DNA of 64,000 bases, from positions 81,950-145,949 of the forward strand of contig JANTQF010000060.1 in NCBI GenBank assembly GCA_032988165.1. Reading direction: 5' to 3'. The position numbers and the translations under genes are program-made. Positions 46,536-57,959 of this stretch are shown here, piece after piece. Each line of letters opens with the position of its first letter. Position 1 is the stretch's first letter. The stretch is from Emmonsiellopsis sp. PD_33 (lineage: Eukaryota; Ascomycota; Eurotiomycetes; Onygenales; Ajellomycetaceae). The notes beneath the pieces are model-generated. The model was not told the origin of the DNA. It saw nothing but the letters and a program-made list of their open reading frames with translations, and ran no database searches.

Positions 46536-49500
46536 CTACGACCCCCACCACCCAACCCCTCGAAGCCTAAACTTTCCCGTACTATTATACCCCCCGCCAC
46601 CAGCCACACACTCCCCTCCCCCTCCCGCCGCCCCCTCCGCCCTAAGCACCGACCACTCCGCCACACTCGCGCCCGTCCCATTCCCAACCGCCCTCTCCAC
46701 CTCGCCCAGCGCCTGATTTCCAAACACAAACAGCGTCGCGAACCTCGTCGCCGGCACGGGGCTTGCAAGCGTCACATTCGTCGTGTTCCCCATGTAGCGC
46801 GTGATGACGTTGAGATCCGTCGTCGCGGGGTCGTATGGGTTTGAGAGGGTGATTGTGGGCAGGGTGGAGATGGCGATGGAGCCCGGGGACGCGGGGATGG
46901 CGAGTTCCGAGGACGCATTCTGTGCTACTTCTGCGGGCTGTGGAGGGAGGGCGGAATTGTGCAGGACGACGGCGGCGGATTCGGGCGGTGCCTGTGCCCA
47001 GTCGAAGGCGAAGCCGGCGATGAAGCCGCCGGCTAGGAGGTCTGCGTCGGCGAGGGAGACGGTCACGGAGGATGTCTGGTTGGCTTTTGTCGGTTGCCAT
47101 TTTGTGCTTGCGGCGCCGTCGATGGCGGCGATGGGGAATTGGCCTGGTGCGTGCTCGTTTGGGGAGGCGATGGGCGCGCATTGGATCATGTTTCCTGGGA
47201 AGGTGGGGTGCGAGGCGACCTGGCGGTTTGGGAGGGTGAGCGGGCCCTGCGGGGGGAGGGAGTAGACGGTTACGTTTGATTCGGGGCCGATGTGGATCGG
47301 GATCGGGGCGTTGGCGAAGCGCGGGTCTGCGGATGCGAGGGGTTGTTTGTCCTGGTGTCGTTGGATGGTGGTGTGGGTGTAGTTTGATGAGGCGGAGAGC
47401 GGGTAGCCGTGCCAGTAGAAGGTCCGGTATTGGACGTGGGGGATTTGAGGGGGTAGGTTGGGGTCTAGATGCAGAACGGAGTCGGGGAGGAGGCGCAGAC
47501 CTAGGTAGCCGAAGAGGACGACCTGGTTGGCGCCGCCGTTGCCTGTTAGGAAGGGGAATGCTGGGTGAGTGCCGCCGTTTAGAGACCAGTCGTCGACGAG
47601 CTGTTCGGAGAACTGGAAGAAAGGGGCCCGGACGTATGGGGAATAGGAGTATTGGGCGTAGGTGTACGCGGAGCAGCCGGATTTGGAGACTTCATTGGCG
47701 ACGATGGAGAAGATAGCGTAGGTCATGCCGGGGCCGTTGGGGGATTGTTTGGCGGCGTACTGATATGATTAGCAGGCGAATTTATGATGGTACAGAGGGG
47801 ACGTACGTAGTCTAGATCATTCAGGGAATTTTGCGGTGTATACTCATCTGTATATCGTAACGGGAACGTATTCAGCACGATATCCGCCTGCTTGACATGT
47901 GTACTGCCATTCATGGTGGTGTATTCCATAGTAACGTCCGCAACTGGATCCCTCGATACAAGAACATTTTCCGCCATGTCGTTCCATGTTTGGTTCTGAG
48001 GGAGGCCGAACATCTGGCGGAACGAATTCGCGTATAGCAGAGTGGTAGCCATCATGGGCAGGGTAAAGCCACCGCCGTCAACATGGTCGGCGTATTCGTC
48101 CTATGCCTCGTCAGATCGTGCCATCATATTAGGAATTAGTTTATACTCACCGGATCCGTCATGTTCGTAATCGTCCACTTCGACCCATTCCGCTCAAGCA
48201 GATCAGCATACAATATCGCAACAGAATTATACACGGGAAACAATTTCTCCTTGAAATACTGCGTATCGCCCGTCGTTATCCAGTTGTTAATCAACTGCAA
48301 GCCAATATCACCATTAAGATGGTACTGATAGTCAAAGCAAGGACCAGTGCCAGTACAGTTTCCAAACCGCCCGCTCGTCCAGGGGAATATCGCAGCGCCC
48401 TCGGAAATTTGAGTCTGGTTCTTTGACGACGTGAATGCAGTACGGGCATTTTCAATCGCTTGGCCATATCTCGCTAGACGGTAGTTTGTGAAGGATTGAG
48501 CTGCCTGTGGGAACGCGGTAACGAAACCAGGCTGCATCCAGATATCTGCGTCCCAGAAGACAAGGCCACCGTAGGAGTCGGAGGTCAATCCGCCCACCGC
48601 CATACTACCTTGATTGATAGGGGCATGGTTCGCAACGGCCATGGCATTTTCGCTGACCGTGTTTTGAAGGAGATAATATGGGTTCGTCACGGCCGTGAGA
48701 GCCGACTCGATAATATGATTATCCAAAGGCAGCCAGCCGGTCTCAGGGATGGTGAAATCGTCCACAGAATCATCAGGGAAAACCGTTGCCCACTCGGCCA
48801 CATGCGATGTCAACAACGCCTCGTACCCAGCCCGCAATGCACTAGTGGACGCCTCCTTAGCCACCTTCTGCGGATCCTCAAAGCCATCAGACGACGCCGC
48901 ACCCACGAACTTCGTCACGGTAACAGTCTTCCCAGCCTGGAACTCGACATCAACCGCCTGCGCAATCGATGACGCATTCGTCTTCATATACGGCGCATTC
49001 TCCATGAGCTGCGCGGAGTCCAAATCCACACCCTCGGACCCAGCCAAGCTCGCATAGAAATAGGCCGTAACATTCGCGATGCCCGTCGGTCTAACAGACG
49101 AGTAAATCGCCTTCCCATCCTCGCCTGAATCGACAAACTCCGTCCGCACAGCCGAGTACCCATCAATCACATTAGCCACCTTCGCCCGTCCATCAGCCGA
49201 CGGCGTGATCGCCAATCGCACCACCGCCTGATTAACACTCAGTTTATGCGCGAAGAGCTGGTAGGAAATATCGAACGACCCGTTCCACCCCTTGGGAGCC
49301 CAGGTATATTCCCAATTCAAAATCCCGCCTTTCAAATCAAGCACAGACTTAAAATTCCTAATCTCGGCCGCATCGACGGTAGCATCGAGGTATTTACCAT
49401 CGCCCAGGTCCAGAACCAGCCCGCTCCAATGCGGCACGCCGCTCACCACACTCTCCCCGCCATACTGGTTCATCCAGGGGAAATTGCTGCCGTTGGTCTC

Positions 49501-49964
49501 GGGCTGCAGGTCGTAGAAGCCGGAGATGGTCGCGAAAGTCTGCCGGCGGGAAAATAGTGGCCATCCATTGATCACATCGCCGGATACGGGCACGTCGAGT
49601 TCGAAAAATGGGCCCACGGCCGCGACGCTGATGCCTAGGTAGCCATTGGCGATGGATCCGCGCGACTGGTAGTGGCCTTGGTCGAGGGTTGTGGTGGTGA
49701 TGCGCCAGTTGGTGTTGTCCCAAGTGACGCCGGGGAATCTAGTGGGGTAGGGGAATTCGGCGCACTCGGGATTTCGTTTGCCTAGGGGGTTGGAGCGGAG
49801 GAGGTTTTTGGATAATACGTTTGCGAGCCGTTCGGAGTGGGAGACGGCGGTGATTAGGTGGAATTGGAGGATGAGGAGCGCGAGGCGCAATATATGAAAC
49901 TGGTGAGTGGGTTAGCTGAAGGAGCTGGCTAGGAATGATGGTATCGACGTACTGTTTCCCTCAT
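46536..49964 (-). CDS. treA: Acid trehalase (GH65), secreted/cell wall
   Basis: Four exons: complement(join(46536..47759,47807..48100,48151..49899,49953..49964)), 1092 aa. The first exon is only 12 nt (MRET). It is inferred because the long exon has no ATG near its start, while GTACGT and CACCAG sites give FHILRLALLILQFHLITAVS, a good signal peptide. GH65 features: FPGVTWDNTNWRITT, SRGSIANGYLGIS, the FWDADIWMQPG motif of the (alpha/alpha)6 barrel, and the general-acid glutamate E589 in DPDEYADHVDGGG. The exon 2/3 junction falls inside this catalytic motif (DP|DE). Many NxS/T sites (NGS, NKT, NCT, NMT, NTT) suggest heavy N-glycosylation. It hydrolyses external trehalose to glucose at low pH. 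The C-terminal jelly-roll-like region ends in a Gly-rich tail. Confidence 0.95.
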
Positions 49965-51668
49965 GGCAAATGAGTCCTACTATCGTTCGATTACCAATGA
50001 GATGATTATACACCTAGTCGCAGCTTGGCAAAGAGGGATGTCTATCTCTATACTGTAATACTTTTCCACTGTGTAATTTCCAGTCTGTTTCAATTGGCGC
50101 ACGATCTATACAAGCTCTCACAAAGCTTAGATCCCACACGCAGAGCATAGGGGTGAGATCCAGAAGCAGCAATCCTTTCAAACGCGACAAACACGAGGAC
50201 GGATGCAGCTCTTTTAAAGTATTCTAAAAGCCAAGATAATCCCGCAAAAAAAGAAAAGCAAAGTAAATAACCGACAGCCAACTTAAAATTCAAAGGGTTG
50301 CAGAAACGCGAGCAAGTCACAGCTGATCAGCTTTCTGGTTGATGCTACCTCGTATTCTCCCCGCAATCCAGCTGGAAACCTGTTTGTACCCCGCGTCGTC
50401 CTTCCTTTGAGCTGCAATATTTAAAAACCAAACAGCATGTTCCCCAGATTGAAGCAGGCAAAGTAGCCGAGAACAAAGATGTCATCGAATAGAAAAGGGC
50501 GCAGAAAAACAAGGAATAAGCTCCCGTCAGCTAGTGCGAGGAGGGGAAGCTGAACTTGGCCAATTGCAGATCGGAAGACGCGGGATGTCTGTAAACACGC
50601 AAGTGAAAGTACGAGCAGAGGACAAGGGTCACAGAGACTATGACACGAAGAATCAGGCAAGGCTCGACCACGCAGCAGAGGAACTGGCTCGGTCTTTGCG
50701 ATGACAGGTTTTGCGGCGCCAGGGAATGCCCGGAACGCGGGTTCTGGGCCCTGCGGAGAGCGGTCAATTTGAGCGCAGTGACAAATTAGCTTTGGTATGT
50801 AGTAAGTTATGCCTTCAAGCGGGCATTAACATGCCTCCGTCACACTAAGTTCTAACTCTACCTTGCTGCAGGTGATCTCTGCTTCTCCTCAGCAACGCAT
50901 CACTAATACCATTATGTCCCTCATGATCCAAAAACCACAGCCAGTCAACAATTGACTTCCCAAACCCAAACCCTGAACGAATTCCCCTATGGAAACAATC
51001 AGGAGTTGGTCGCAACGAAGCAGGAAAGGAACAGGAGAAGGGGGCAGTGATGATGTCAGCAGCAGTTGCCTGTTTGGGCCATTAGGGTTTAGGGCTGGGC
51101 GATAGGGTTTGGTCTTGGCTTCAGGCAGAGAAAAAGGAAGGTTGCTGGCAGTAATTGCTCGTAGATGTGTATGATTTTATATTGATAATCTCTACCTTGG
51201 TGCATCCGTACGACAAGTAAACCAATTGCACGGATAGCACGACATTCTCGCTTGGCATACCCGAGCAACGGTTCTGCTGGCCTGGCATGGAAAACAGGAC
51301 ACTGTAGTTGATGTTATAAGATACATCCATTCGGATCCGTAGATAGGCATATAGTTCCGACTTCTTAGCGGTTTAGACAGCTTGTGCTGCATATATTACC
51401 CCGCACAGTCGTCTAGAGAAGAATGTCAAGTCCGGTTCGATGCAACTTGTTCGGTAGAAAAGGCCAGCAATCCCTTTAGAGAGAGGATGTTAATGACTTT
51501 CCATCATACCTGCTCTAGGCCCGCGAGTAGACGGTATGTCTTCTCGAATTCAGGGCGATGGTGCCGCAAACATCGTGCCCAATCTGCGGTGTGAGAATAT
51601 CCAGCGACGAGATGAACTTTCACTTGTTCTTTCACCCCAAAAATATCTCAGGGTTCACCATCAGCGTT
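49965..51668. other. Intergenic (1.7 kb), treA promoter side
   Basis: Between the treA start (-) and the nse1 3' end (-). No coding content recognised. It contains two TTAGGGTTTAGGG-like words near 51080-51110 that are too few to be telomeric. It should hold the treA promoter. Confidence 0.45.
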
Positions 51669-52767
51669 CTAATCCGCATCACCGACTTCGATGTCCGAAC
51701 CGTTCGTGTCCTGTTGTGCCAGACCGCTTCTCCGTCGTGCGTTGGACGGTCTATTAGACGCCGCGATTGCCCGCTCGCCCACAAAGTTTTCTCCAGTCCA
51801 CGCAGACTTGCAAAGCGGGCAGGTTTCCGACTGCTGGAGACGGAAGAAATTGCGAGTGCATATATCGTGGAGACGAGCGGGGCATTGGCGTTGGGAGCAT
51901 CGTTGGCCCTAATCAAGAATGATCAACCTATCGTCCGTAGATAACAGAACTATCCGGGGACGGGCAGTTGGGGGGATATTGAAACATACCACAGTAATGA
52001 TATCCTTACAAGCCAGACACATCTTAATCTTATCATTCCTCCGCCCGCCCTCCTCATCCTCCTCATCATCATTATACGTCGCCACAAGCCAGCCCCTCAA
52101 CTCCATCAGCGCCCTCGGGCTCAATGTGAAATACCCCCTCCGACTCTCTTCAAACCACCCCTCTTCCACCAGCCTCTTCATCATATCCTCCGCCTCCCGA
52201 ATACTCAACGGCTGCGCCGCACCACCCGTCGCCGCCCCAATATTCATCGACTCTCTTCTATCAGAAACCGGAACCTTGGCCAACTGCGCCACCTGCATTG
52301 AGGAGACAGCCATAGCCTCGAGTCGCTGGGTATTGTGGGTTTCAAACATGGCGTCCAGCACACGTTTGACAAATGCAATCTCGTTCGCGTTGAAGGTGGT
52401 GGCTAGCTGGGTGAGCGGGTCGCTGGTGGTATTAACAAGGGCGTAGACGCGGGTCTGGTTTGTCTGGTGCTTCGTCGAGCGGATTGCCAGGTCGTAGGGG
52501 GAGATGGCGGTGTTTATGGTGGAGACGTAGTTGGAGAGGTCGGCCTGGGTGATGTCTTCGGGGAGGACGTCTTGCTGGTCTACGGGCTGTATTAGCTGGG
52601 AGTACTCGACAGGTAATTGAATGCAAGCCGGCCAAGGGGGGAAAGGTACCGCGAGCAGCGAATATCTTTGCGAGAACTGGTTTTGCTTCGTCGAGGGTCA
52701 TGGTTGAGCGGGCCATGAAGGCCTGGAGGAATGCGCGGTGGCTGTCGTTGTAGGCGTCGCTGGACAT
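51669..52767 (-). CDS. nse1: Nse1, RING-like subunit of the SMC5/6 complex
   Basis: Three exons: complement(join(51669..51908,51990..52579,52650..52767)), 315 aa. For intron 1 only the acceptor CCCGTAG at 52582-52580 restores the frame, giving IFAARDQQDVLPEDITQADL; three nearby AGs give the wrong frame. The N terminus (YNDSHRAFLQAFMARSTMTL) and the winged-helix segments (EAEDMMKRLVEEGWFEESRR, then GYFTLSPRALMELRGWL) are typical of Nse1. The C-terminal variant RING is split by intron 2: CLACKDIITV joins GQRCSQRQCPARLHDICTRN, then ETCPLCKSAWTG, providing the eight zinc ligands. Nse1 with Nse3 and Nse4 bridges the SMC5/6 heads and acts in homologous-recombination repair; the RING gives ubiquitin-ligase activity with Nse3. 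Nuclear protein. Confidence 0.95.
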
Positions 52768-53171
52768 TTTGGGGGTATGGGATCAGTTGGGATGTTTGTC
52801 AAGCTGCAAATACCATTGACTGTAGCTGTGGATCAAGCTGAGCACTGCTTGGAGGAATTGGAGATGGTGGTGTCAACTTGGTGGAAAAATGAAGCTTGAA
52901 ACACGCGACGACGCGACATTTGAATTTATCCGTTTTGGGGAAAGCGTCGTTTCTCTCAACCTCAACCTCAACTTCAACCTCAATCTATATACATCAACAT
53001 CTATATAGTTTCAGGGGGTAATTCAAAGCATATACAGCACATTCAGTTGACTTTATTTCTATACTCCCAATCTAACTCTCCCTCTGTTATGATTTATTCA
53101 TGAATATGCAGCAAAATGCTTCAACCCCCGCCCTATCTAGTTCTATATACCCCCCTACCACCACCCAACAT
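52768..53171. other. Intergenic, nse1 promoter side
   Basis: About 400 bp. It contains a run of imperfect CTCAAC repeats (52957-52985) of no known function, and should hold the nse1 promoter and the 3' UTR of the FAD oxidoreductase gene. No gene seen. Confidence 0.45.
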
Positions 53172-54587
53172 CTATAGCTTCGCTTTACCTACAGCCCCCT
53201 CCAGGCCCAGCTTGCTAACATCCGCACTCGTCCTCCGCCCCGCAATTAACTCCGACATGACCTTGCCAGTGCCCAACGAGAGAGAAATCCCCCACGGCCC
53301 ATGACCCGCCGCCATATACACCCCACCAACAGGCCTAATATTATCGCCCAAGACATGATCCCCAACGCGGCCAACAATCGGCCTCCCACTCTCCGTCCAC
53401 GGCCGGAAACACAGTGCCTCCCGCACAGTCTCCAGATCATCGATATTCGCCGCTCCCTCAGCATCTCCCTGCACCGCATTGGCGTCCAGCCTTCCAAAGA
53501 GCGTCACCGTGGCCTTTCGCAACCGGTCAATCTCCTTCCTCTCCATTATCTGATGGGCATCAGCCGCCAGCTCCGGGAGCGGGATTGTAAAACTGTTCAG
53601 GCCGGCAACGTATATCTCGCCACCCTGGCGCGAGACGCTCTCCGGAGCGAACCCGGCTGAGCGCGGATGGGTTGTGAACACGGCATGAGCGGTTCCGCCG
53701 TACTTCTCTTGTTCGTGGGCGAGGCTGTGGCGGGGGGAGCGGAGGAGGAGGGAGTAGCCGGCCAGTGTGGTGACGGGGATGTGCGCGGTGGATTTGGGGA
53801 AGAGGGCTGCGAATGCGCGGGGTGTCCATGCTCCCGCGGCGAAGATGAGGTTGGTGCAGGGGATGGTTGATTCGTGGTTTGTTTGGAGGTGTTGGAGCTT
53901 TACGCCTGTGAGGGCGTTGGAGGAGGGGTCCTTGGTTAGGGAGATTGCGCGGGAGGGAGAGTGGATCTGCACTCCGTTCTCGATGCATCGCGCGAGGAGG
54001 AATTTGCAAAGGCGTTGCGGATCACTAGGAGAATTCTAAGTCAACAAACCCGAACAACATCCAAAAGACAGTCAGTCCTAGGACAAAACTCACAGCTGCG
54101 CCGTCCCATCCACATCACTAATTCTCTCCACCACGCCCCCAGCCTGCCTCGTCAACCACTCCGGCGACGGATCCGGCTCATCCCCCCTCCTCTCATCCGC
54201 CCTAACCGCCACCTCCGCCCGACTGGCCCCCTTCCGCAACCAATCGTCCCCCCTCGCCGACTTCTGCCCATCCGTATACTCCACCTGCAACGACAGGGCC
54301 GTACTCTTCACATACCCCCAGTTCTCCCGGCCGGCATTGTCAGCGGCCAATTGAGCATGCAGGTCGAAGGATAGGGCGCCCAGCTCTGCGATTTCGGGCG
54401 CGAACCAGTTCCGCGCGAGGAAGCCGGCGGCGTATCCGGATGCGCAATCGAAGAGTTCGGTGGCCGAGTCGACGATGTGGATTTGGTGGTTGGGTCTGCG
54501 GTCGGCTGTTTTGTTGGCGAGGGAGAGGGAGAGGTAGTAGGCGGTTGAGATGCCGATGATGCCGCCGCCTATTATCACGGTGGACAT
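53172..54587 (-). CDS. FAD-dependent oxidoreductase, DAO fold (TDA3-like)
   Basis: Two exons: complement(join(53172..54024,54094..54587)), 448 aa; the intron starts GTGAGT and ends CCTAG, joining TAQL to DPQRLCKFLL. The dinucleotide-binding motif VIIGGGIIGISTAYYL opens the protein. The segment CASGYAAGFLARNWF followed by ELGALSFDLH is characteristic of the DAO-family group that includes yeast Tda3 rather than of true D-amino acid oxidases. The C-terminal flavin motif is VYMAAGHGPWGISLSLGTG. Residues FRPWTESGRPIVG near the end also fit the DAO fold. Yeast Tda3 has been linked to endosome-to-Golgi traffic; substrate and reaction are unknown. No signal peptide is seen; the first residues are the FAD motif itself. 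Confidence 0.88.
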
Positions 54588-55858
54588 TGTGGATGTTTAT
54601 TAGATGTTTTAAATTGTCGTTTAGAATCCCCGGTTCGGTTGTGCAGGTTGATATGAATGAATTTGCCGAAGGTGGGCGGATGGATATAAATAACCAGCTG
54701 CAGCCAGTTAGCTGTCGAAATAATATGTGTGAATAGCAGACCCATAATGACAATCTGAGAACAGTTACCCGCCTACCTACTACCATTCAATATATAGCTC
54801 TATCTGTCTGTTTTAGTATAGATAAAGTAAACCGCTCTTATCCCAGCACAGAAACAATAACTGGTCCCCTCCTCCTCCCTCCGTCCGGCACCAAGATTAA
54901 ACAGATCAAGAGAACGAACGGTTTGCCGAAACCAATTAATCGCCGAAGAGCAGTCACCTAACTACTAGTAGTTTATCGCCGAGCGAAGGAAAAGTCAGGA
55001 CAGAAGTGGGGACCAGCAGCACCAAAAACAACAAATAGTTCTCACCCGAGGCTTTATTAATAGATAAATAACTTAATTGATGCAGGGCAGGACAGATCTT
55101 GAAAACTCGGTATGGGTTGAAAGAAAGAAAGAAAGAAAGAAAGTGAACATTTCCTCATTGGCATTTTTAATCCGCGGGCGTGTGATTCTTTTTCCCCACA
55201 TGCGGGGAACTGGAATATTTAGATGGTTTGCACTGGGCTTGTTGGAATGTTTGGCGGGGTACTGGATGGATGGATTTCGATAATTATATGGTTGGTTAAC
55301 TAACTATGGATATTAATCGGTGGGAATGGTTGTGTTTTTATTTTTGTTGTGTAACTGGGATTTTATCTACGATTCTAATAATATACGATTTCAATAGGGC
55401 CAGTCGGGATTATATATATATGTGTGTGTTGGGGGGGGATATCTTCTGCTCTGCCTGGACTAAAATATATAAATATGCCATTACTCACACGTCTTCAAAC
55501 CATTCCCATCGCCTTGTCGCCTGCAGAGATTAGATCTTACCACGCTGCTCCTGGAGGAACGGTTGGGGAGGGTATGCAGCATTCTACCAGGGGGAGGGAG
55601 ATAGGGGGAGGTACTAGTATGAATGAGGAGTCATAAAAGAACCTGTGATACACTTTTCCATTGGCTGGTAAAGACCTGATTTATCGAAATGGAATTTTGA
55701 GGATAAAACTTCCGCAAGATCAAAGAATATCAGATAACTATATCAACAAACAGCGAACAGAATCACTGAATTCAAGTTTCAACGAATGGATCCAATCACA
55801 ACTACACACCCCCTAAACCCAACCCTAGCCTCAACCTATATAACTAGTACACACCCCC
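54588..55858. other. Intergenic (1.3 kb) with an (AAAG)n microsatellite
   Basis: Between the FAD oxidoreductase start (-) and the lactonase-like 3' end (-). An AAAG run spans 55121-55143 and a TATATATGTGTGTG word lies near 55412-55427. ORFs show no recognisable content. Confidence 0.5.
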
Positions 55859-57112
55859 TCACGAACCCCCATCAATCCAAACAACAGCGCTCAACCCATC
55901 CTCCGACTCGGGCGTGCCAGGCTCCAGAATCGGCAGATTCGCAACCAACTCACCCAGCGCACCCGTCTCCACATCTCTCGCGACAATCGCCACATTCGAC
56001 GTCGTCTGGTCGCCAATAGCGACAAAGTCGCCCGCCTCGCTGATATCAAAGGTACGGGGATACGTGCCGAAGGCATTCGTGTTCTCAGCGAAGGTAATGG
56101 CGCCATCTGCGGCGATGGTGTAGTGCGTCAGGGAGCAGTTGCCGTCATGCGACTTGTCGTTGCGGTTGGAGGAGTAGACGTGGTTTCCAAAGACCTTGAC
56201 CTCGCCGACCTTGGTGCCGGTGGGGGCGGTGGCGTTGTCCGCGTAGGGGGTCAGGGTCTGCTCGAGGGTGAGGGTGGGGCAGGCGTCGGCGTCCGAGTAG
56301 GCGACGGCCCAGCGGGAGATGGTGTTGGAGAGCTCGTCGGCGATGAACACCTTGGTGCCGGCGTCCTGGCGGCGGGAGACGCGCGAGGAGGAGCCGGTCC
56401 AGAAGGCGGCGTGGCGGGGGCCGGCGCCGGGCTGGGCGATGGCGTCCGCGCAGGCGGTCAGTTTGCCGGATTCCTGGTCGATGGCGTAGGTGCGGAGGAT
56501 GTCGGCGCCTAGATCGGGGATGATCAGGAAGCTGCCGGTTGGGTCGGCGATGACCTGGTGGGGATGCGGCTTGGTTTGTCTGTCGGGGTTGGGGCCGGGG
56601 CCGTCCATCTCGTATTGGAAGCTCTCCAGCTCGACGGAGTCGGCGGTCAGGGGGAGCGCAAAGGTGGTGAGTTTGGACTCCTCGCTGGTGGGTTGTTAGT
56701 AGAGGGGTATGCAGCAGCAGGACGAGATAATGACATACTAGTGAACGCTTCCGATGAAGCCAGCTCCGTCGGCGCCTCCGAAGAGGGAGTTGTGGACAGC
56801 GCCGAAGAGCGCAAGACTGTGTCCAGTCTGCTCCAGAGATCCATCTTCAGCAGAGGACCACGAGGTCAGGGAGCCGTCGCCCGAGAAGACCTCATCGGCC
56901 TCATACAGGTTGCGGTTGGCATAGTCCCATGTGAGCCAGGCGGGGAGCGACGAGCCCGCGGGGACAGAAGAGACTTCAGAGAGGACTCCGTCGGTGAAGT
57001 CCAGGAGATGGATGCTGCCGCTGTAGTGGGAGGCATAGAGCTGGGCAGCCAGTGCCTGCTGGGCCAGGAGGGACAGACCCGCTGCCTGGAATAGTTTGGA
57101 GAAGATTGCCAT
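55859..57112 (-). CDS. Secreted lactonase-like beta-propeller protein
   Basis: Two exons: complement(join(55859..56684,56739..57112)), 399 aa; the intron (GTATGT...ACCAG with CTAAC) joins FIGSVHY to EESKLTTFALPL. A signal peptide is clear (FQAAGLSLLAQQALA). The sequence fits the seven-bladed lactonase / 6-phosphogluconolactonase-like family: YASHYSGSIHLLDF, KPHPHQVIADPTGSFLIIPDLGAD, GAGPRHAAFW, VYSSNRNDKSHDGNCSL, GTYPRTFDISEAGDFVAIG. The HPHQ and GPRHAAF blocks contribute the residues that in relatives bind the lactone or phosphate. Fungal secreted members are poorly characterised and may be lactonases or muconate-cyclase-like; substrate not inferable. A TATA-like CATATATAAGA lies about 80 bp upstream of the ATG. 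Confidence 0.88.
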
Positions 57113-57562
57113 TATTGATATCTTGAGGAGGTCGTGAGGTTTGCTTGCTGGGGGATCGACATCAAGAAGCTGGGGGACGGCAGAAGGGTCTTATATATGG
57201 CGAGAGGCAGCAGCTGTAATTTGTAAATTTGATAAAGCATGCTTCGTCCGGTCGAAGTCCGTCCGGATGAAGACAATGCCAGCGGACCAGTAGAAACGTC
57301 GGGAAAATGCCCGTAGCCACGGGGAAGACAGCATATTGCCGTGACAATTGTCGAATTTATTGCCCGCGATCCTGATTAATATGCGACAATTGGCCCATTT
57401 GATTGCCAGAGCCTGCATGCTTGCGGGGGAAAGAATCCAAAGATCCCCTGCGCGGCCCCCACAGAATCAAGGGCAGCACGATCATTGGGGCATTCGGTAG
57501 GCTATTGCTGGATCGCGGGGCTGGCATGGATGATGGGCATGGCTAGCGGGCGTGGTAGATTA
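57113..57562. promoter_or_regulatory. Promoter region of the lactonase-like gene, with TATA-like box
   Basis: On the minus strand CCATATATAA is found at 57190-57199, about 80 nt upstream of the ATG at 57112, an ordinary spacing for a fungal TATA box. The rest holds no recognised gene; a transposon-derived element begins at 57563. Confidence 0.5.
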
Positions 57563-57959
57563 AGGCTGTGTTCAGTGCAGAGAGCTTACCTTCCCATCTG
57601 AGAGGTGCAAAAGTGGATCAGTATTTTTACATACAAAAAGCTAAAAAATAGTCAAAAAGTTAAAAAGTCAGAAACCTTCAGCCAAAAGATGCTGCTTGGA
57701 GGCAGCATCTTTTGGATGCAGAAAATTGACAACTCTAGGGAAGGAACCTTACCTAATTAGGTTTAGTCTCCCCACTTCTTCTACTAATACACACTAATTT
57801 AGTGCATACTGAGAATTACAAAATTACTGTAATTTAGTGTATTTTATTGATTATATCAGCAGAATTATGAAGAATTATGCATTTTTTTGCCAAGCATCTT
57901 CCAATTTCTGGGAAGCTTCCCATGTTTTGTCAAAAATTGGGCTGCACTGAACACGGCCT
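57563..57959. mobile_element. MITE-like element with terminal inverted repeats (397 bp)
   Basis: The left end reads AGGCTGTGTTCAGTGCAG and the right end, read in reverse complement, AGGCCGTGTTCAGTGCAG: an 18-bp inverted repeat with one mismatch. The inside is AT-rich and non-coding, with a perfect hairpin (57682-57715). No transposase frame is present, so it would need a helper element. I could not identify a clear target-site duplication; flanks read GATTA and AAAGCC. It sits about 450 bp upstream of the lactonase-like gene. Confidence 0.75.
57682..57715. repeat. Perfect inverted repeat (14-bp stem, 6-nt loop)
   Basis: CCAAAAGATGCTGC (57682-57695) is followed by TTGGAG and its exact reverse complement (57702-57715). 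It lies inside the MITE-like element, consistent with the foldback nature of such elements. Confidence 0.9.

Noticed and set aside
46642..47716. Overlapping ORFs on both strands within treA
   Set aside because: Arg/Gly-rich shadows of the trehalase frame; no domains.
51075..51112. TTAGGGTTTAGGG-like words resembling telomere repeat
   Set aside because: Only two irregular copies amid unique sequence; chance G-rich text is more likely than an interstitial telomere.
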